Below, piece by piece: positions 21,401 to 33,243 of a DNA stretch of 64,000 nt. The notes beneath the pieces are model-generated. The model was not told where the DNA came from and made no database searches. It saw only the letters and a program-made list of their open reading frames with translations. Each line of letters begins with the position of its first letter. The first letter of the stretch is position 1. The DNA comes from Gracilariopsis chorda (lineage: Eukaryota > Rhodophyta > Florideophyceae > Gracilariales > Gracilariaceae), in assembly GCA_003194525.1 (NCBI GenBank), contig NBIV01000165.1, positions 97,903 to 161,902 on the forward strand, read 5' to 3'. The position numbers were made by a program, and so were the translations under genes.

Positions 21401-22704
21401 AGGTTCCTTTGGAGGTTCGGCGTATATCCCAAGAACGGGCTGATACCCGGAACTTGGAGCTTGTAAGAACGTTATCTTCTCAAAGTGGGAGATATCGGAA
21501 GACAAGAGAGCTTGAGCACTTTCTACCTGTAGAAGTTGTAGACAGCCTGGTGGCTGAGTACACGAACTACGCCTTGGCGCACTTCGTAGATTTGAGCTTT
21601 AAGCCCTCGAAGAACTACATTCTTTCCAGCACAGACGTTGTGGATTATTCACAGGAAGCGTGGCCGGAAGCGATCAGAAACCTGGAAAGTAGTTCAACCC
21701 CAGCAATGGGACCTGTAGCTCGCTTTAAGTTGAAATGGGGAAGCCATCTGAGTCAGAGCCGGAATGCGTCGGTGGATGAAGAGCGCTCATCACAGGAGAC
21801 CGTTGTGCAATTCTCAAAAAGGTATACGGGGTCGGGGGATGACGTTAAGGCAGAGTTTATTGGTGTCTGTTCCTGTGGGCAGCCCTGGTCCGTTGGTTTT
21901 GCTTGTCGTCACATGGTTCGATGTGCTGTGGTTTATCAGAAAGAACGTCTGCGGTTCCCTGAACTACGAAACATACTAGGATACTTCATACCTCTTGAAG
22001 CGCTTTTCTCTACATACTGGAGAAAAGATACTTTGGCCATGACAGTCCCATACTTGGCGAAACTCAGGTCAGAGACCCGATACTTCAACAACGAGGAGAT
22101 GGATTACCGACTACGCCGTTTTGATGAGTCGACGGAGAAAGAGTTTATCCCCATTGACTCAGATATACTTAGAACCAGTAGAGAAGACTCGGAAGTAGAT
22201 GGGTACAATACGTACATGGAAGGAAAAAACCTCTACGATGCTTTACATCGACAAGCTACTGTAATTGGACGTGTTGCGGTGAGTGGAGTTCTACGCCTTT
22301 TAAGGGATGCCATCGCGGACATTCAGCAAGGAAAAGCGACACACTTCGAAGCTAGAGGTACCTTTAAAACAAGGCTGGCTTCATTAACAGAACACGCGGA
22401 AGAAACAGAGAACACTGTCACTTTACTGCATCCATCGTCTTCTACAAAAAATTTCAGTTCATCACGGATCCGTCCGCCAAACAATGGACGCCACAGAGCA
22501 CAACGGAGAAAGAAAAGCTCCTTGGAGCGCACGAGAAAGCGAGCGAGGACAAGCCCACATTCATCCCAGGAATTGTCTCAGAAAGACTGTCACCCACCTT
22601 CAACATCCTCAGAACCAGCTGTGACACCCTCAACTTCTATAGCCCAAGACGTGCAAGACAAAGCACTTCGAATTATGTCAAAGTCTCTCGGACACATCCA
22701 CTAG
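18481..22704 (+). pseudogene. Element A, MULE transposase (FAR1-like fingers, DDE core, SWIM finger)
   Basis: All segments share the phase of the upstream protease. Stops at 19627-19629, 19765-19767 and 19945-19947 break it; 19948-22704 is open. Order: a Cys/His finger-like domain (LRCLRHKSQC to HTHTP, about 18955-19075); an acidic spacer; a second FAR1-like finger (KKGILKCDQY to GCEYGHGP, about 20280-20430); the MULE catalytic core with Asp in VSIDCKAIANRYG (20797-20799), Asp in VVMDQNTA (20980-20982) and Glu in GYTESSNS (21343-21345); and a SWIM zinc finger, Cys-x-Cys then Cys-x-His (codons 21868, 21874, 21904, 21910). A basic Ser-rich tail ends at 22704. The catalytic triad is intact but the stops make this copy defective. 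The transposase would cut and join the terminal repeats of the A family. Confidence 0.88.
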
Positions 22705-22992
22705 CTGTATCATTGACCACAGGCGTTTGATCCCTTTCCTTCTTTCATAATTTCTTTGAGCTCTTTCTGTTCTTCATGAAAGCCTTGAGGTCTTGCTTCT
22801 TTCGCCTTCTGCTTCACATCAATTCTTTATTCAACTTCTAGATATCGTCGCGTATTCTAAAACCGCGTCCAAGAACGCGTGAACAGTCTTTCTTGCATCT
22901 GAGAACCCCGAAATGGAAGCCCAGTTGGAATTGTTCCATGCACCTCGATCACTGAAGAGCCAACCTATCTTTGAAAAGACTAAACAATAGTA
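22705..22992. other. Convergent intergenic spacer in element A
   Basis: About 290 bases between the transposase stop and the end of the antisense acidic gene. T/C-rich, without coding potential; it probably carries the two 3' ends. Confidence 0.5.
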
Positions 22993-24375
22993 TCACCTGA
23001 ACTCATGAACAGCAATCGGAGATGCAGTTTCTTTCGACTTAATTTCAACTGTCCCCAACAGTACTTCAGGTCCATGCTGGTTCACGTCGGACTCGTCAAT
23101 CCCAGTTACACAACTCGAATCTCTTGTTATAGCTTCAGTCGTTGCACTGTCCACACGCACGTTTTCTGTGAGCATTCCTTCTGCGACCACAATGGGAGAC
23201 TGCTCTGAGTCGACCTGTTGAATGTCACCTAATTCCTCAACGACTGCTTGACCGTATACCTTATCCGGATCGACAACATCTTCATAGTCTTCTTCAATAT
23301 CAGAATGAGCGTCAAGGTCTGCGGGTCTCCCTTCCGCAGTTAAGTGAAGCTCCTCCACTTCGTCCCGAACATCGAACTCAACAGGCGCTTGTCCGCTCAG
23401 GCCCTCATTTTCCTCATCAGCTTCGTCGTACTCATCAACATCCTCTCCTACGACATTGAGAGTAACAAAAGCCAGTACAGGTGGCTCTGCTTCAAATTCC
23501 TCGTCGCCACCATACTCTTCCCTTGTGGCATCAACTTCTTCAATGTACTCCTCGTCTGCACCATCCTCAGCACCTCCTCCGTCAACAACAGCCGCATCTA
23601 CATCAACCTCGAGTCTGGGAATTGATTCTTGTCCCTGCTCTTGCGATGTGTCCACATCTTCGGTAGGCATTCCACCATCTTGCCCTTTAGCTTCGCCCTC
23701 GACATCGAAAGCAGTCGCTTCCGGTTCAACTACGCGCTATTGGCCAGTCCCAGAGCTCTCGTCGTCTTCTCCTTCGGCCTTTTCGAGTTCTGCGGCCAAA
23801 TCCGGCGTGTGTGCAGCACGATCTAGCGGTTTATCAGTGTCTTCATCCGCGTTCTCTTGCAAGCCCTCGGTTGTGCCTTCTAGGGTTTCCAAATTAGATT
23901 CCCTATACTTCGCTGTTAAGTCGAGCAAGCCTGGCTTGTCCCCAGACGTTGTAGCCACATCTTCAGACCCATCCTTAGAGATGGAAGCTGAAAAGAATCC
24001 ACGGGTTGTCTCAGTGACGTCCTTGTTGGCGATTTCTTGAACCCTGACGTCGCTGGTCTCGGGAATCGCTATCTGCTCCCCGACTTTGTGGAGCTCAGTT
24101 TCCACTGGATTCTCTGTACTGCAGCCATCATCCACCTGCGTTGCGATCACCACGGCTTCCTCCGCAACAGGTTCGATGGTCCCTAGATCCAAATTGTGCT
24201 CTCGAGGCTCATCTTCGGTAATTGGGTAGGCGTCATCCCCAGCTTTGTCCACTGGGTCCTGGGCCGTTGTGTCGTCTGCAACGCCAATAATACCCACCGC
24301 ACGATCACGATTCCCTAATCCTCTTCTTCCTCGGCTACGCTCACCCGTTTGCACAAAGATGGCGCCAAATGGCAT
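22993..24375 (-). pseudogene. Element A, antisense acidic protein, one internal TAG
   Basis: A minus-strand frame runs from the ATG at 24375 to a TAG at 23737-23739 and then continues in the same phase to 22993, about 460 codons in all. Composition is extremely acidic (Asp/Glu with Val, Ala, Gly, Thr) with very few Lys or aromatic residues and no predicted fold. The N-terminal 30 residues, MPFGAIFVQTGERSRGRRGL, are basic and hydrophobic and differ from the rest. The ATG lies just inside the right terminal repeat, so the repeat may act as its promoter. Element B shows no equivalent, and copy C is truncated before this part. A role as a DNA mimic, chromatin or anti-silencing partner would be speculation. 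The in-phase continuation after the TAG supports one original gene. Confidence 0.6.
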
Positions 24376-24623
24376 TTATCTCATTTACGTTGTGATGACT
24401 TGGCCGCCGGACAGAGCAGGGATAGAGGGAATGCTCTGACTCTGCGGATGTACTGGTTGAAATTCAAAATAGGGGCGTATTATTGGCTACAGTAAGATCT
24501 GAAGTGGCACGGGCACTTGTGCAGCTCGCCGTGGCACGTGCCCGCTGACTCTCTCTTTTTATTGGTGCAAATGCGCGCTGACTCGCCTACACTATCTACG
24601 TCATGTAGTTTAGCCCTTTCTCG
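24376..24623 (-). repeat. Right terminal inverted repeat of element A
   Basis: Reverse complement of 16515-16760 with scattered differences. Same GGCACGTGCCC palindrome and TTTTTATTGG box. The outer flank CCAGTCCGT is the second target duplication. Confidence 0.85.
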
Positions 24624-24632
24624 CCAGTCCGT

Positions 24633-24755
24633 TAGTGGGGTCCAAAATGTGTGACTCAGCTTTTGGGGGCATATGGGCACAGAGGGCACCGTGTAATGCA
24701 CAGTCTATGCTAGAGTGGGGTTCAAGATCTGCTGACTTGTAGCTCAACGACTGGT
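24633..24755 (+). repeat. Inner part of the left terminal repeat of element B
   Basis: GGGGTCCAAAATGTGTGACT and about 100 further bases match the reverse complement of about 30605-30720. Separated from its outer 52 bases (16463-16514) by the insertion of element A. Confidence 0.8.
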
Positions 24756-25072
24756 CACATTGATGGCGTAAAACATGTCAAGCTCTCATCTCGACGAAGT
24801 CAACAGCACGCCGATTTCAAAACGACGTCAATGGCTGCCGTCATCGCTTCTTTCTGGTATCGCGTCTTTCCGTTTTTGCTATCCCTCCTGTCTTCTTTTA
24901 TTCTATCACCCCCCGATATTCTTGTAATTCTTTCTCTTTGCAACCATTGTGTCTTATGTTAGCCTTTTATTATGTTCTGCAAAGCTTGTGATCTTACTCT
25001 TATCAATGGTTCTTGATTTAGGTACGTTTTATATGCGAATTCATGATTATGAAGCATGACAATTTCTAACGC

Positions 25073-26596
25073 GTGATATATTGTAATACAGATGAATCAT
25101 GCTCTTTACTTGATGACCGTGTCTTGAACACTATCCTATCTTTCGATGATAACCCCCATGCCTCAAAGTTGTGCCGACATTTTTACTCAAACTTCGCTTT
25201 GAACACTGGCATGAACGTAACGGATTCTTTACATCGTTGTTATATCGTCCACAGCAATATTTATCGAATCATGAAGGCTGAAATGTCTTACGACATCCCC
25301 ATCTCAGCGGTTTACAGCTCTCTTCTAAAGTCACAAATGTGGTCTGATCTTATAAACGCCGCTTTGATGGACATAAAGCTGAAACCTAGTGTTTGTACTT
25401 GTTCAGATAGCGTGGGTGCATCGCTATATAATTACTACCGGCGTTTGGAAAAGAATGATAAAAGTCACGCTGACTTTCTTAACGAAATGAGAAATGACTT
25501 CTTGAAAAACTTCACTGGCGATGATAGCACGATTCATACAGTTGTAATTTCTGTATATATTAGTAGAAAACACTGGGTAGCTTTTGTTGGAAAACAATAT
25601 ATTGGATCTTCTCGTGCGCGAAGAGAAAAGCCAACGGTGTTGTTTGGAGATAGTTTGCGCTTCGCTGTTCCGAATGAGTGTATGAAGATCTTCAAAGAGG
25701 TATTCGAATATTCCATATTGGATGGGGAGGGCATTGCTGCTGTGTCCAAGAGAAACTACATATTGGACAATTTAGGATACAAGCTTCAAAGAGACGTTTA
25801 TAGCTGTGGTTGCTATGTGATATCCCTTGCAACTGAATTTGCTGCTGAACGGGGATTCGCTCCGAAACAAACGTACAGAAGCATTTCTAATAGAAATCTC
25901 ACTCATCGGTATCGCTGGGTCGCATTGAAGAATAGAATACTACAGGTATTCTTGGCTTCTATCTTTTATGAAGTTGTTGCTGTGAGTGAAACCCAAATTT
26001 CTTCGTATAGAGCTCATCACCATGATCAATATTTTAATCTGAGGGAGGAAGGTCGAACTCGTCTGAAGAAGATTCGATATTCACTTTTACGACGCTCGGA
26101 CTTCTTGCCTCCTGTGCGTGTAAAGATGCTTCATAAATTGAGCTACGCCAGTGAGCGTGTGGATCATGGGAAGGATCAAAAGGAGAATAAGGTCACTGAT
26201 GATGACACTTGGAGCCCTGCGGAAGAGGGAAAGTATGCAGGAGAATCTGAAGTAAAGCATGTTGGGGAAGACAGTGCTGCAGAGGAAGGGCAGCATAAAG
26301 AGATGGAGCGCGATAGAGAAAGTGGCATCAATGAAGTTCAGTATGTTGCTGATATCAAGGATACTACTGCTCTCCTTATAAAGCGACAGCATGTAAAGGA
26401 TATCAAAGAAGAGGTACGGAGAAGGATTGAGTATGAGAACTCTAATAAGCCACCAATGCCTCGGAGAATGTCAGAGACAAAGGTACGATTTAGAGTACCG
26501 AAAGAACTCAGAAGTGCGCCGTTCGAGGTGAAAGAGATCATGAATGAAATCATGGAGGGAGTGTTTAAAATGTCTCTAGGGGGTATTCTTCGCTGA
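25073..26596 (+). pseudogene. Element B, Ulp1/SENP-type cysteine protease region
   Basis: An uninterrupted 507-codon stretch with the C48 protease triad intact: His in SRKHWVAF (residue 167), Asp in LFGDSLRF (193) and Cys in VYSCGCYVISL (245). Between them lie the expected spacing and a hydrophobic core. The C-terminal 200 residues are Lys/Glu-rich with an RRMSETKVRFRVP segment equivalent to the tail in element A. The frame ends with TGA at 26594-26596 but coding sequence goes on in the same phase into the transposase. Although the annotated start is ATA-type at 25073, ATGs occur slightly inside. Protein identity to the A copy is low outside the motifs, so B belongs to a separate, older lineage of the same element type. 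Confidence 0.75.
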
Positions 26597-29500
26597 GATC
26601 CTATTCAAAAGCGTTTTAAATATGTCGGGGAGGTGGGGGATATGATCCAACTTGTCTATACTATCAATCGAAAGAAAGGGTTCGCATACGGTCTTCATTA
26701 TAGGCGCTACATTCAGAAATCAGTGAAGAAAGACCCAAGGCGAGCCCGTATCCTGACTGCAAGATTTCGTTGTTTGCGGGACAAAGTTTGTCCTTCAAGT
26801 ATAGTGCTGTCATTGTGGAGCATAACATCTGTGAGATGGAATACCGTCGTAAACTTCAGTCATTCCCACGAACCGCTGTATGAAAATGTAGAGACAAAGG
26901 TAAAGCGTTGTTTCGCGATGAAGTAGAAGCTGTTGAATTACTTTCAGGGTTTTCGAACGAAAGTAAGAGGGCATGGACATGAACATTGGGATTCCCTTGA
27001 CGAGAAATGCTTCCCCTTCGCTCCGGTTGTCGGTAGTGTGAACGGCACCACTGTCTTTCGTGACGAGAGCACGGTTCGTCAGAACTGCATCCTCATCTCA
27101 GGAAAGCATCCTCAATCGATTTATGCCCATGTACCACCCCCAATATAAATCCATGACCACAATCTCCTTAAGATGGAACATGTTTCCATCGGGACTTAGA
27201 AACCAAAACCCATACTGCGTCCCATGTCACGAACCACTGTCAGGGAAATGCAGAAAGTTGACGGGGATGGTGAACAGAAGTTTACAGATCACGGAGATAT
27301 AAATTTATCGCAGATAAAGTAATATGGCGTCAAAAATGCATACATTGACGTCAGTAACGTCAGTGACGTTGCCAATAGAAATGAAAAATCGTTTCATGAC
27401 AATTTTTGCGACGAAAAACACGAGACACCTTCACAGATAAAGCCGTTCTTGGAGTTCGACAGCGTCGAAAGGAGCAAAGTTCTTAGCATTATTTCCAGAG
27501 TTCAGGCAGAAGAAGCCGATCATATGATCGAAGATATGAATAACGGTGAGTACGTTGACGGCTCTGAGCTCATTGAACAGTTTATGTCAATGGACGAAGA
27601 CGAGGACGTCCCCTACGATTTGTTGGCCATCCCAAACGATGAGAAGGCCAGCTTCAATGAAACTGTCGTTCACACTGGCAATGATAGTGGAGACGCCGTC
27701 AACGCCAGCTCTTCCGATGAGGAGCTGTCTGCTGTAAGAGAGGAAGCCAACGAAGAATTGGATGTAAACGAGGTTTTCAAGGCGGCTGTCATCGCGTATT
27801 TTCGAAGTGTGCATATGAATGCACCCGGGCTGGATGTTGTTCAGGAAGTAAGGTATATTTCTGAATATCTGGGATTCAGTCTTAAATGCCGGACATCTAT
27901 CTTTGTCGGCAACAAACCCATGGAGGTTGATTGTAGCAGTGGGACCGTCGTTGAAAATCGTGTGTTGAAAAAATGCATATTGAAATGCCATCAACGACAT
28001 GAGAAGCAGCTTTGCGACTTTTCCTTGACGATTAACACGCTCAGCCCTCAGCGGAAAGAGGATGGTAGATGCTACGTAGCTGAGTTCCAAAATCCGACGC
28101 ACAATCACTCTCCTGCAAAAGATAATGGAGGGATTAGGCATCTATCTCCAAAGATGCGGTCAGAAGCCGTGCACATTGTGAATTACTTGCATATGAACCT
28201 CGTGGACACCGTTCGATATCTGTCCAATCAGTATGGGGTCCCTATCAACTTTCGTTCTGTCAGTCAAATCGTAGGCTACAACAAGTCTTTTGCAAATCCA
28301 AAGGATTTAGAGTGCACCAAACTTCTAGAGAGACTCAGTTCTCTTCATGAGGTGGACCCGCAGAACAAATTCTCCTTTACGTGCGATGCACAAGGTCGGA
28401 TGACCTCCGCTTGCTGGGCTTTAAAAGAATGGATTGAAGATTATAAAAGGTTTGGGGTGGTCCCAGGGATATCGGTTGATTGTAAAGCAATTGCCAATCG
28501 TTACAGCTTTCCTCTGTTTACGATAAACGGAAGGGCTCATGATGGCTTTACGCTTATATACTTCATGGAGTTCATGGCTGGGGAAACGAAGGAGGACTTT
28601 GTGCACATGTTAACACGTTTCAGGTCCATGATACCCATCTCCCCTTCACTTATTTGTATGGATCAAAGTACTGCCTGAATTGCAGCCACTGAAAGAGTGT
28701 TTGGCACATCATTCATCTGCTTAGATGAGCGGCATCTAAGAAAAATCAGATGAAGAACGTCATCTCTTGGTGTGCAACCATCCGCAGTCCGCAGTGGTGT
28801 GATGATATATCTCGGGATCTCTTCAATCTGCGGAGGTCTCGCACACTTCGCATTTTCACCAACCGGCGTACTGAGTTCCAAAGAAGATACTTTGCAGGCT
28901 TTACTGAGACACTACCTTCTTGGTATGATTATCTATACATCAACCATTTACAGCTTCTAGTAGCTCGCTTCAGAATTGCGGCAATTCCACGTCTCTACCT
29001 TTTTCAGGGTACAGGATACACAGAATCTTCAAACGCTGTTTATCGAGCATATGTGCTGTCAAAAAGGGTTTAATTCTCCAATATTCCTCTACAAATGAAA
29101 TCGATAACGACCAAGAGAGCAGCCCAACGAAACGAAGCTCGTTTGCGCGCTCTTTCTCCAGTTAGCTCGCGCTCAATATCTACAAGAGATTGTCAGATAC
29201 TACTTCCACCGGAGGTACTTGACGAAATGATTGTGGGGTATACAAGTTCTGGCCTTCGCATGTTCAAAGAGATGAGTGTCGTGAAGGCCAAAAACTATTT
29301 GGTCTGCAATGCCTCAGTTCTTTGTCCAGCAGAGGTGGAATGGTCCGAGCTCAGCCTTGAAGAAGAAGTTTCTATTAGTGCTGTGGCCTTTTTTGAGCTC
29401 AGTTGGAGCTTGCACTTACTCAAAAAAGTGCAACACCCTCCACCTTCTGCAGAAAGACGTTTAAAAGTTCTTTTTGCAAGACGTGAAATAGATGACGAAG

Positions 29501-30303
29501 ATGGTGGGGATAGTGAACTTCTTGTCAGATGCGACTGTCAGAAATCCCCATCTATGGGCTTCCCGTGTCGACACATAATGAGATGTGCCACGGTGTACGG
29601 AGAAATATCTGAACGACAACCGGACGTTAAAGAAGTCTTAGATGAAAACATGGAGCTCCACGCCCTGTTTGATGACTATTGGAAGGTAGATTCGAACTAA
29701 TTTGATTACTTCAACATATTTGTACTTCGAAAACAAGCTTCGGTTCTCGATATGATGAGAATGAAAGAAAGGATGGACACAGAAGATGTAGAAAGCGGCG
29801 AAACATACGAGGATATCGATCAGTTTCTAAAACAACCTTCAGAGAGAGAAGTACGCACATGCGGGAAGTGGTCTGATTCTCAAGGGCTATTTGACCAAAT
29901 CAAACGAGTGACCTCCGGTCTCGGTCCATATGCCGAAAATCATTTCCAGCAAGTGCTTCGAGCGGCCATTTAGAATTACAACGAAGGAAAACTTCTACCT
30001 CCCACAAGCTTCAAGACATATGAACATTGTAACAATCCTGAATAAGACTTTGGAGGTATAGAATGGGCAAATGGGCGTATTCCCGTAATCAAAACTCCAA
30101 ACAAGGCTAATGTACGGATAGTGAAGCGTAAGAAAAGCTTCACGGAACGGTTCACTGCAAAGACAAAGCGCGTAACTAATGGCGATGATGTTAACGATCA
30201 CTCGCAAAGGCAATCTTCCAGAGCCACAGAACCATCGAGGACAGAAATCAATGAAGCAGTAGAAAAAGCTATGCACATCTTCGAAAAGCACGAAAGAGGT
30301 TAG
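26597..30303 (+). pseudogene. Element B, MULE transposase, multiple stops and one frameshift
   Basis: Same domain order as element A. A Cys/His finger-like domain (about 26690-26880) and an acidic linker come first. Then a FAR1-like finger (CILKCHQRH to NPTHNHSP), the core with Asp in ISVDCKAIANRY and Asp in ICMDQSTA, Glu in GYTESSNA, and a SWIM finger (RCDCQKS to FPCRHIMRC, about 29530-29585). Phase 2 carries 26597-28740 despite stops at 26924, 27146, 27197, 27320 and 28676. A 2-base loss near 28740 moves the remainder to phase 1, with stops at 29698 and 29971, ending at 30303 with a basic tail. Functional motifs are still readable, so decay is moderate. It would have mobilised elements with the B-type termini. 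Confidence 0.85.
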
Positions 30304-30599
30304 GAGGTAAGTAAAACATTGCTACAGATACAACAAATGCTGATTGATCTTACCAACAAAGTTGAACGAAATACTTACAACGAAATAGAACTTTTAACTG
30401 GGTGTGATGTGCGCTTCCCACCAGATGAGAGAGTAGAGTCGGCGCCGTCAATAAACGAAAAGCATCGGAAAGAGCGACAGGGACAGGGAGACAAGCAACA
30501 TAGACGCGATGAGGATAGATTTTTGAATAGTATAGTGCGCGCCATTCCAATTCTCTTCGACGATGCGGGGACTTCTTGCTCAGTGAGTGGAGTATCTGT

Positions 30600-30780
30600 A
30601 TCCCAGTCATCGAGCTACAAGTCAGCAGATCTTGAACCCCAAGCTATCATAGGCTGTGCATTACACGGTGCTCAATGTGCCCATATGCCCCTAAAAGCTG
30701 AGTCACACATTTTGGACCCCACTACCGGATTGGCTGCAGGTCCTACGTCAGCTACGTCATTTCAATTCGGCTCTTGTCGT
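30600..30780 (-). repeat. Right terminal inverted repeat of element B
   Basis: Reverse complement of 16463-16514 joined to 24633-24755. Differences are few, mainly transitions. It ends at 30780 and is followed by the target duplication. Confidence 0.8.
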
Positions 30781-30789
30781 CACCGTTGC
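30781..30789 (+). repeat. Right 9-bp target-site duplication of element B
   Basis: CACCGTTGC, identical to 16454-16462. Confidence 0.8.
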
Positions 30790-30836
30790 AGACCCACCGC
30801 GATCCCGCCAGAGTTTCCGTGGGAACCTCCATGATC

Positions 30837-33243
30837 CTAAAGTACTTGGATTCTAGCTCCCCTCTTTTCGAAAAATGTTTCGGACGTATATGAATTTCTG
30901 AGGTGAAACAGGTCTTTCTTCATATTGTGCATCCAATCCATCTTTCCAATCTTTCTACACCAATTGGCCACATTCTTCTTCTGATTCTCGTTCAGATGCC
31001 ATTCTTCGAGGCTTATATAGGACGAATTGAACCACTTCTGAGCTGCTTTTATACATGCAGTGTTCTGGTCCATCACTAACATCGCCGGTGAGAGGGCGAC
31101 TATGGACTTGAGGTAGGACAGACTTCGTACGAAGTCCTCTTCCGTCTCGGAGCACATGTACCCCATGAAAAATGTCAACACATGACCATCATTGGCTCTT
31201 CCATTAACATGACCAGAGGGAAACCGTATCTGTTGGCTATGACTTTACAATCAATAGATACCCCCGGAACAATGCCGAACTTCTGGTAGTCTTCCATCCA
31301 CTCTCGAAACAACCAACAAGCGCACTTCATCCTACCCGAATCATCGGCAGCAAAGTATCCTTTATTCCCTTCATCCTCCTTGCTCAACGAAAAGAGCAGG
31401 TCACACAACCTTACACACACCAAATCGCAGGCAGTGCTTGTGGAGGAAGCGTACCTCAACTTCTTTCTTGCCCATACCAGATTTGTAATTTGATTGTACT
31501 TTTATTCCAGGTATCGTATCGTATCTCTAAAGCTCATGTGCAAATCGCTCGTCATATGTATCGCTTCAGAAGGCATTTTCGGCTTGAGATGTCTAACACC
31601 AAAGCTCTCGGAAGGACCATGTTCATGTTTACAACCATTTAACCTAGCCACGTAGATCATTCCACCATCTTCCTCCTGCCCAGAATCCTCCGTCTTAATC
31701 GTTATCGAGAAGAGGCATCGCCTCATCTTGTTATTGTATTGATCGCACTTCAACATACCCTTCTTCAGCACCCTTCTATTCCCACGTTCAGCACCACGAC
31801 TCTTCGGAGACTTTGTCTTACCTGGAGATTGCTTTCGTTCTGCAACGTATATAGAAGTCCTTACGAATAAGGTGTACCCGAAGCAGTCCCCGGTAAATTG
31901 AACTTTCTTCAGAACTGTGAAACCAGGAGCATTGAGAGGAAGTGTTTCCAGATAGGCTAACACAGCTGCTTTAAAACACTCCTCCATTTTCTCATTCGGT
32001 ATCGTGTTCTGTACGGATTCCGTGCCCAGTTCTTCATCACCATCTTCTGTCCAGTACTTTTCATTCTCCTCTCCAAGGCCATCCTTCTCCCTTGATTCCG
32101 ATTCTTTTTCATTCAGGATGCTACCATCAGAGTCTTCGAAGAAGCATGAGGGAACCTCCTCTTCGTCATCTAAGAATCGGTCAGTGAGCAACGCCTCATT
32201 TTCTTCAACAGATTGCTCATCTGAAACCTGCTGCTCATATGCAACGTTTGTGTTGAGAGTTTCAATCTCCTCACTCATTTTGGAGCCTAGCTTGGCACTC
32301 ACAGCTCTTTGGGGTGCACGCTCGCATTTGGCTTTCATTGTTTTTGTGGAGGAGTTTGGAGAAGCAGCAGGGGGGTCAGCTTCAAAAGGGAAAATGCCCA
32401 GATCGCCTATTACGCCACTGTCGACGTTAAACGCGTTATCCAGAAGTTCATCCGAGCATTTTACACCGTTTACGCCATCTTTCCCGATGCCTTCCCCTGA
32501 GATAGGTCCTTGATGCGGCCTGTTCGGTAGATTGGACACCGGCCTACCTCTTTCCTGTGAAACCGAGAATTGTTGCTTCCAAAGCTCCGGTTTGGGTTCC
32601 TGCACTGCTCTTTGCGAAGCATGGCAATCAAATACACCTCCCTTTTCAGGTCAGTTCGTGCTATGCAACACGCAATAGATAGGAAAAAAGTCTTCAGCAC
32701 CACTGGAGTCGACATACGCTATATCGTCTTTGCTACCTGTTTTTGCATCGCTTTGAGATAAAGGTCACGTAAATGTTCTAGGATGTAGCATGATGAGCTG
32801 TTGTAAAACTCTACTCACTGAAAGGGAGGTATGGGTCCAAACATGCATGACAGACATATATATTCTCCATTTTTCCGTATGTGCTATTCCCATTCTTGTA
32901 GACGGGAGGCTAAAGAGGAGCGAATGCCATCAAACCTACTTCTCACAACACCATCGGGGCATGGCAGTTGTTGAGGGATGTGCGGGTGTATCAGGTCCTG
33001 GTCAATTACACGACATCTCGCCATGGGATAGAACCTTGCCCTAGTATTGGAGCAGTACTGCAAATTGTGCCACAAAAACAGCAATTTTCCGGTAAACTTC
33101 TCACACTACCTTGACTTCTTCGTCTGCAATAGTGAGAAGTATTGTACACCCTAGAGGTAGCCAAAGTTCTTCGCGATGTAGGCAAACAGTGCAGAGAGGT
33201 CAAAGAGCTCCTCTAAACCTTTCAGAGCTGAGACAAGTCTCTA
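30837..33243 (-). pseudogene. Copy C, MULE transposase N-terminal half
   Basis: From a TAG at 33241-33243 (GAG in element A) downward, phase 0 and then phase 1 carry the finger region, acidic spacer, FAR1-like finger and the first catalytic Asp segment (VSIDCKVIANRYG). The frame 32605-31502 is open where element A has three stops. This shows that the acidic spacer between the two fingers is real coding sequence. Small indels near 32700 and between 31502 and 31175 break it. The second catalytic Asp (LVMDQNTACIKAA) is still present in the last frame (31181-30837). Confidence 0.8.

Larger units (their letters stand above)
16515..24623 (+). mobile_element. Mutator-like element A (8.1 kb) inserted into element B
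   Basis: Both ends show GAAAGGGCTAAACTAC-like termini as inverted repeats of about 245 bp (16515-16760 and 24376-24623). The flanks CCAATCCGG (16506-16514) and CCAGTCCGT (24624-24632) are a 9-bp duplication with two mismatches. Removing A and one duplication restores a continuous left terminal repeat of element B, which proves the order of insertion. Contents: Ulp1 protease and MULE transposase in one frame on the plus strand (17065-22704), then an antisense acidic gene (24375-22993). A truncated inverted relative, copy C, lies at 30837-35535. Confidence 0.85.
16463..30780 (+). mobile_element. Mutator-like element B, with element A nested in its left terminal repeat
   Basis: The outer ends are inverted repeats. 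Bases 16463-16514 (CAAGAGCCGAAT through GACGTAGCTGACGTAGGACC) match the reverse complement of about 30727-30775. The repeat then continues after the inserted element A: 24633-24750 matches the reverse complement of about 30605-30730 (GGGGTCCAAAATGTGTGACT and onward). Total terminal repeat is about 170 bp. Both ends carry the 9-bp duplication CACCGTTGC. The right tip has four extra bases (TCGT). Without A the element is about 6.2 kb and carries a Ulp1-protease/MULE-transposase gene at 25073-30303. Its gene is broken by several stops and one frameshift, so this copy is non-autonomous now. Confidence 0.8.

Noticed and set aside
23456-24040. 194-codon Ser-rich plus-strand frame
   Set aside because: It is the mirror of the acidic minus-strand gene of element A. 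Its Ser/Thr/Pro bias is the reverse complement of Asp/Glu codons.
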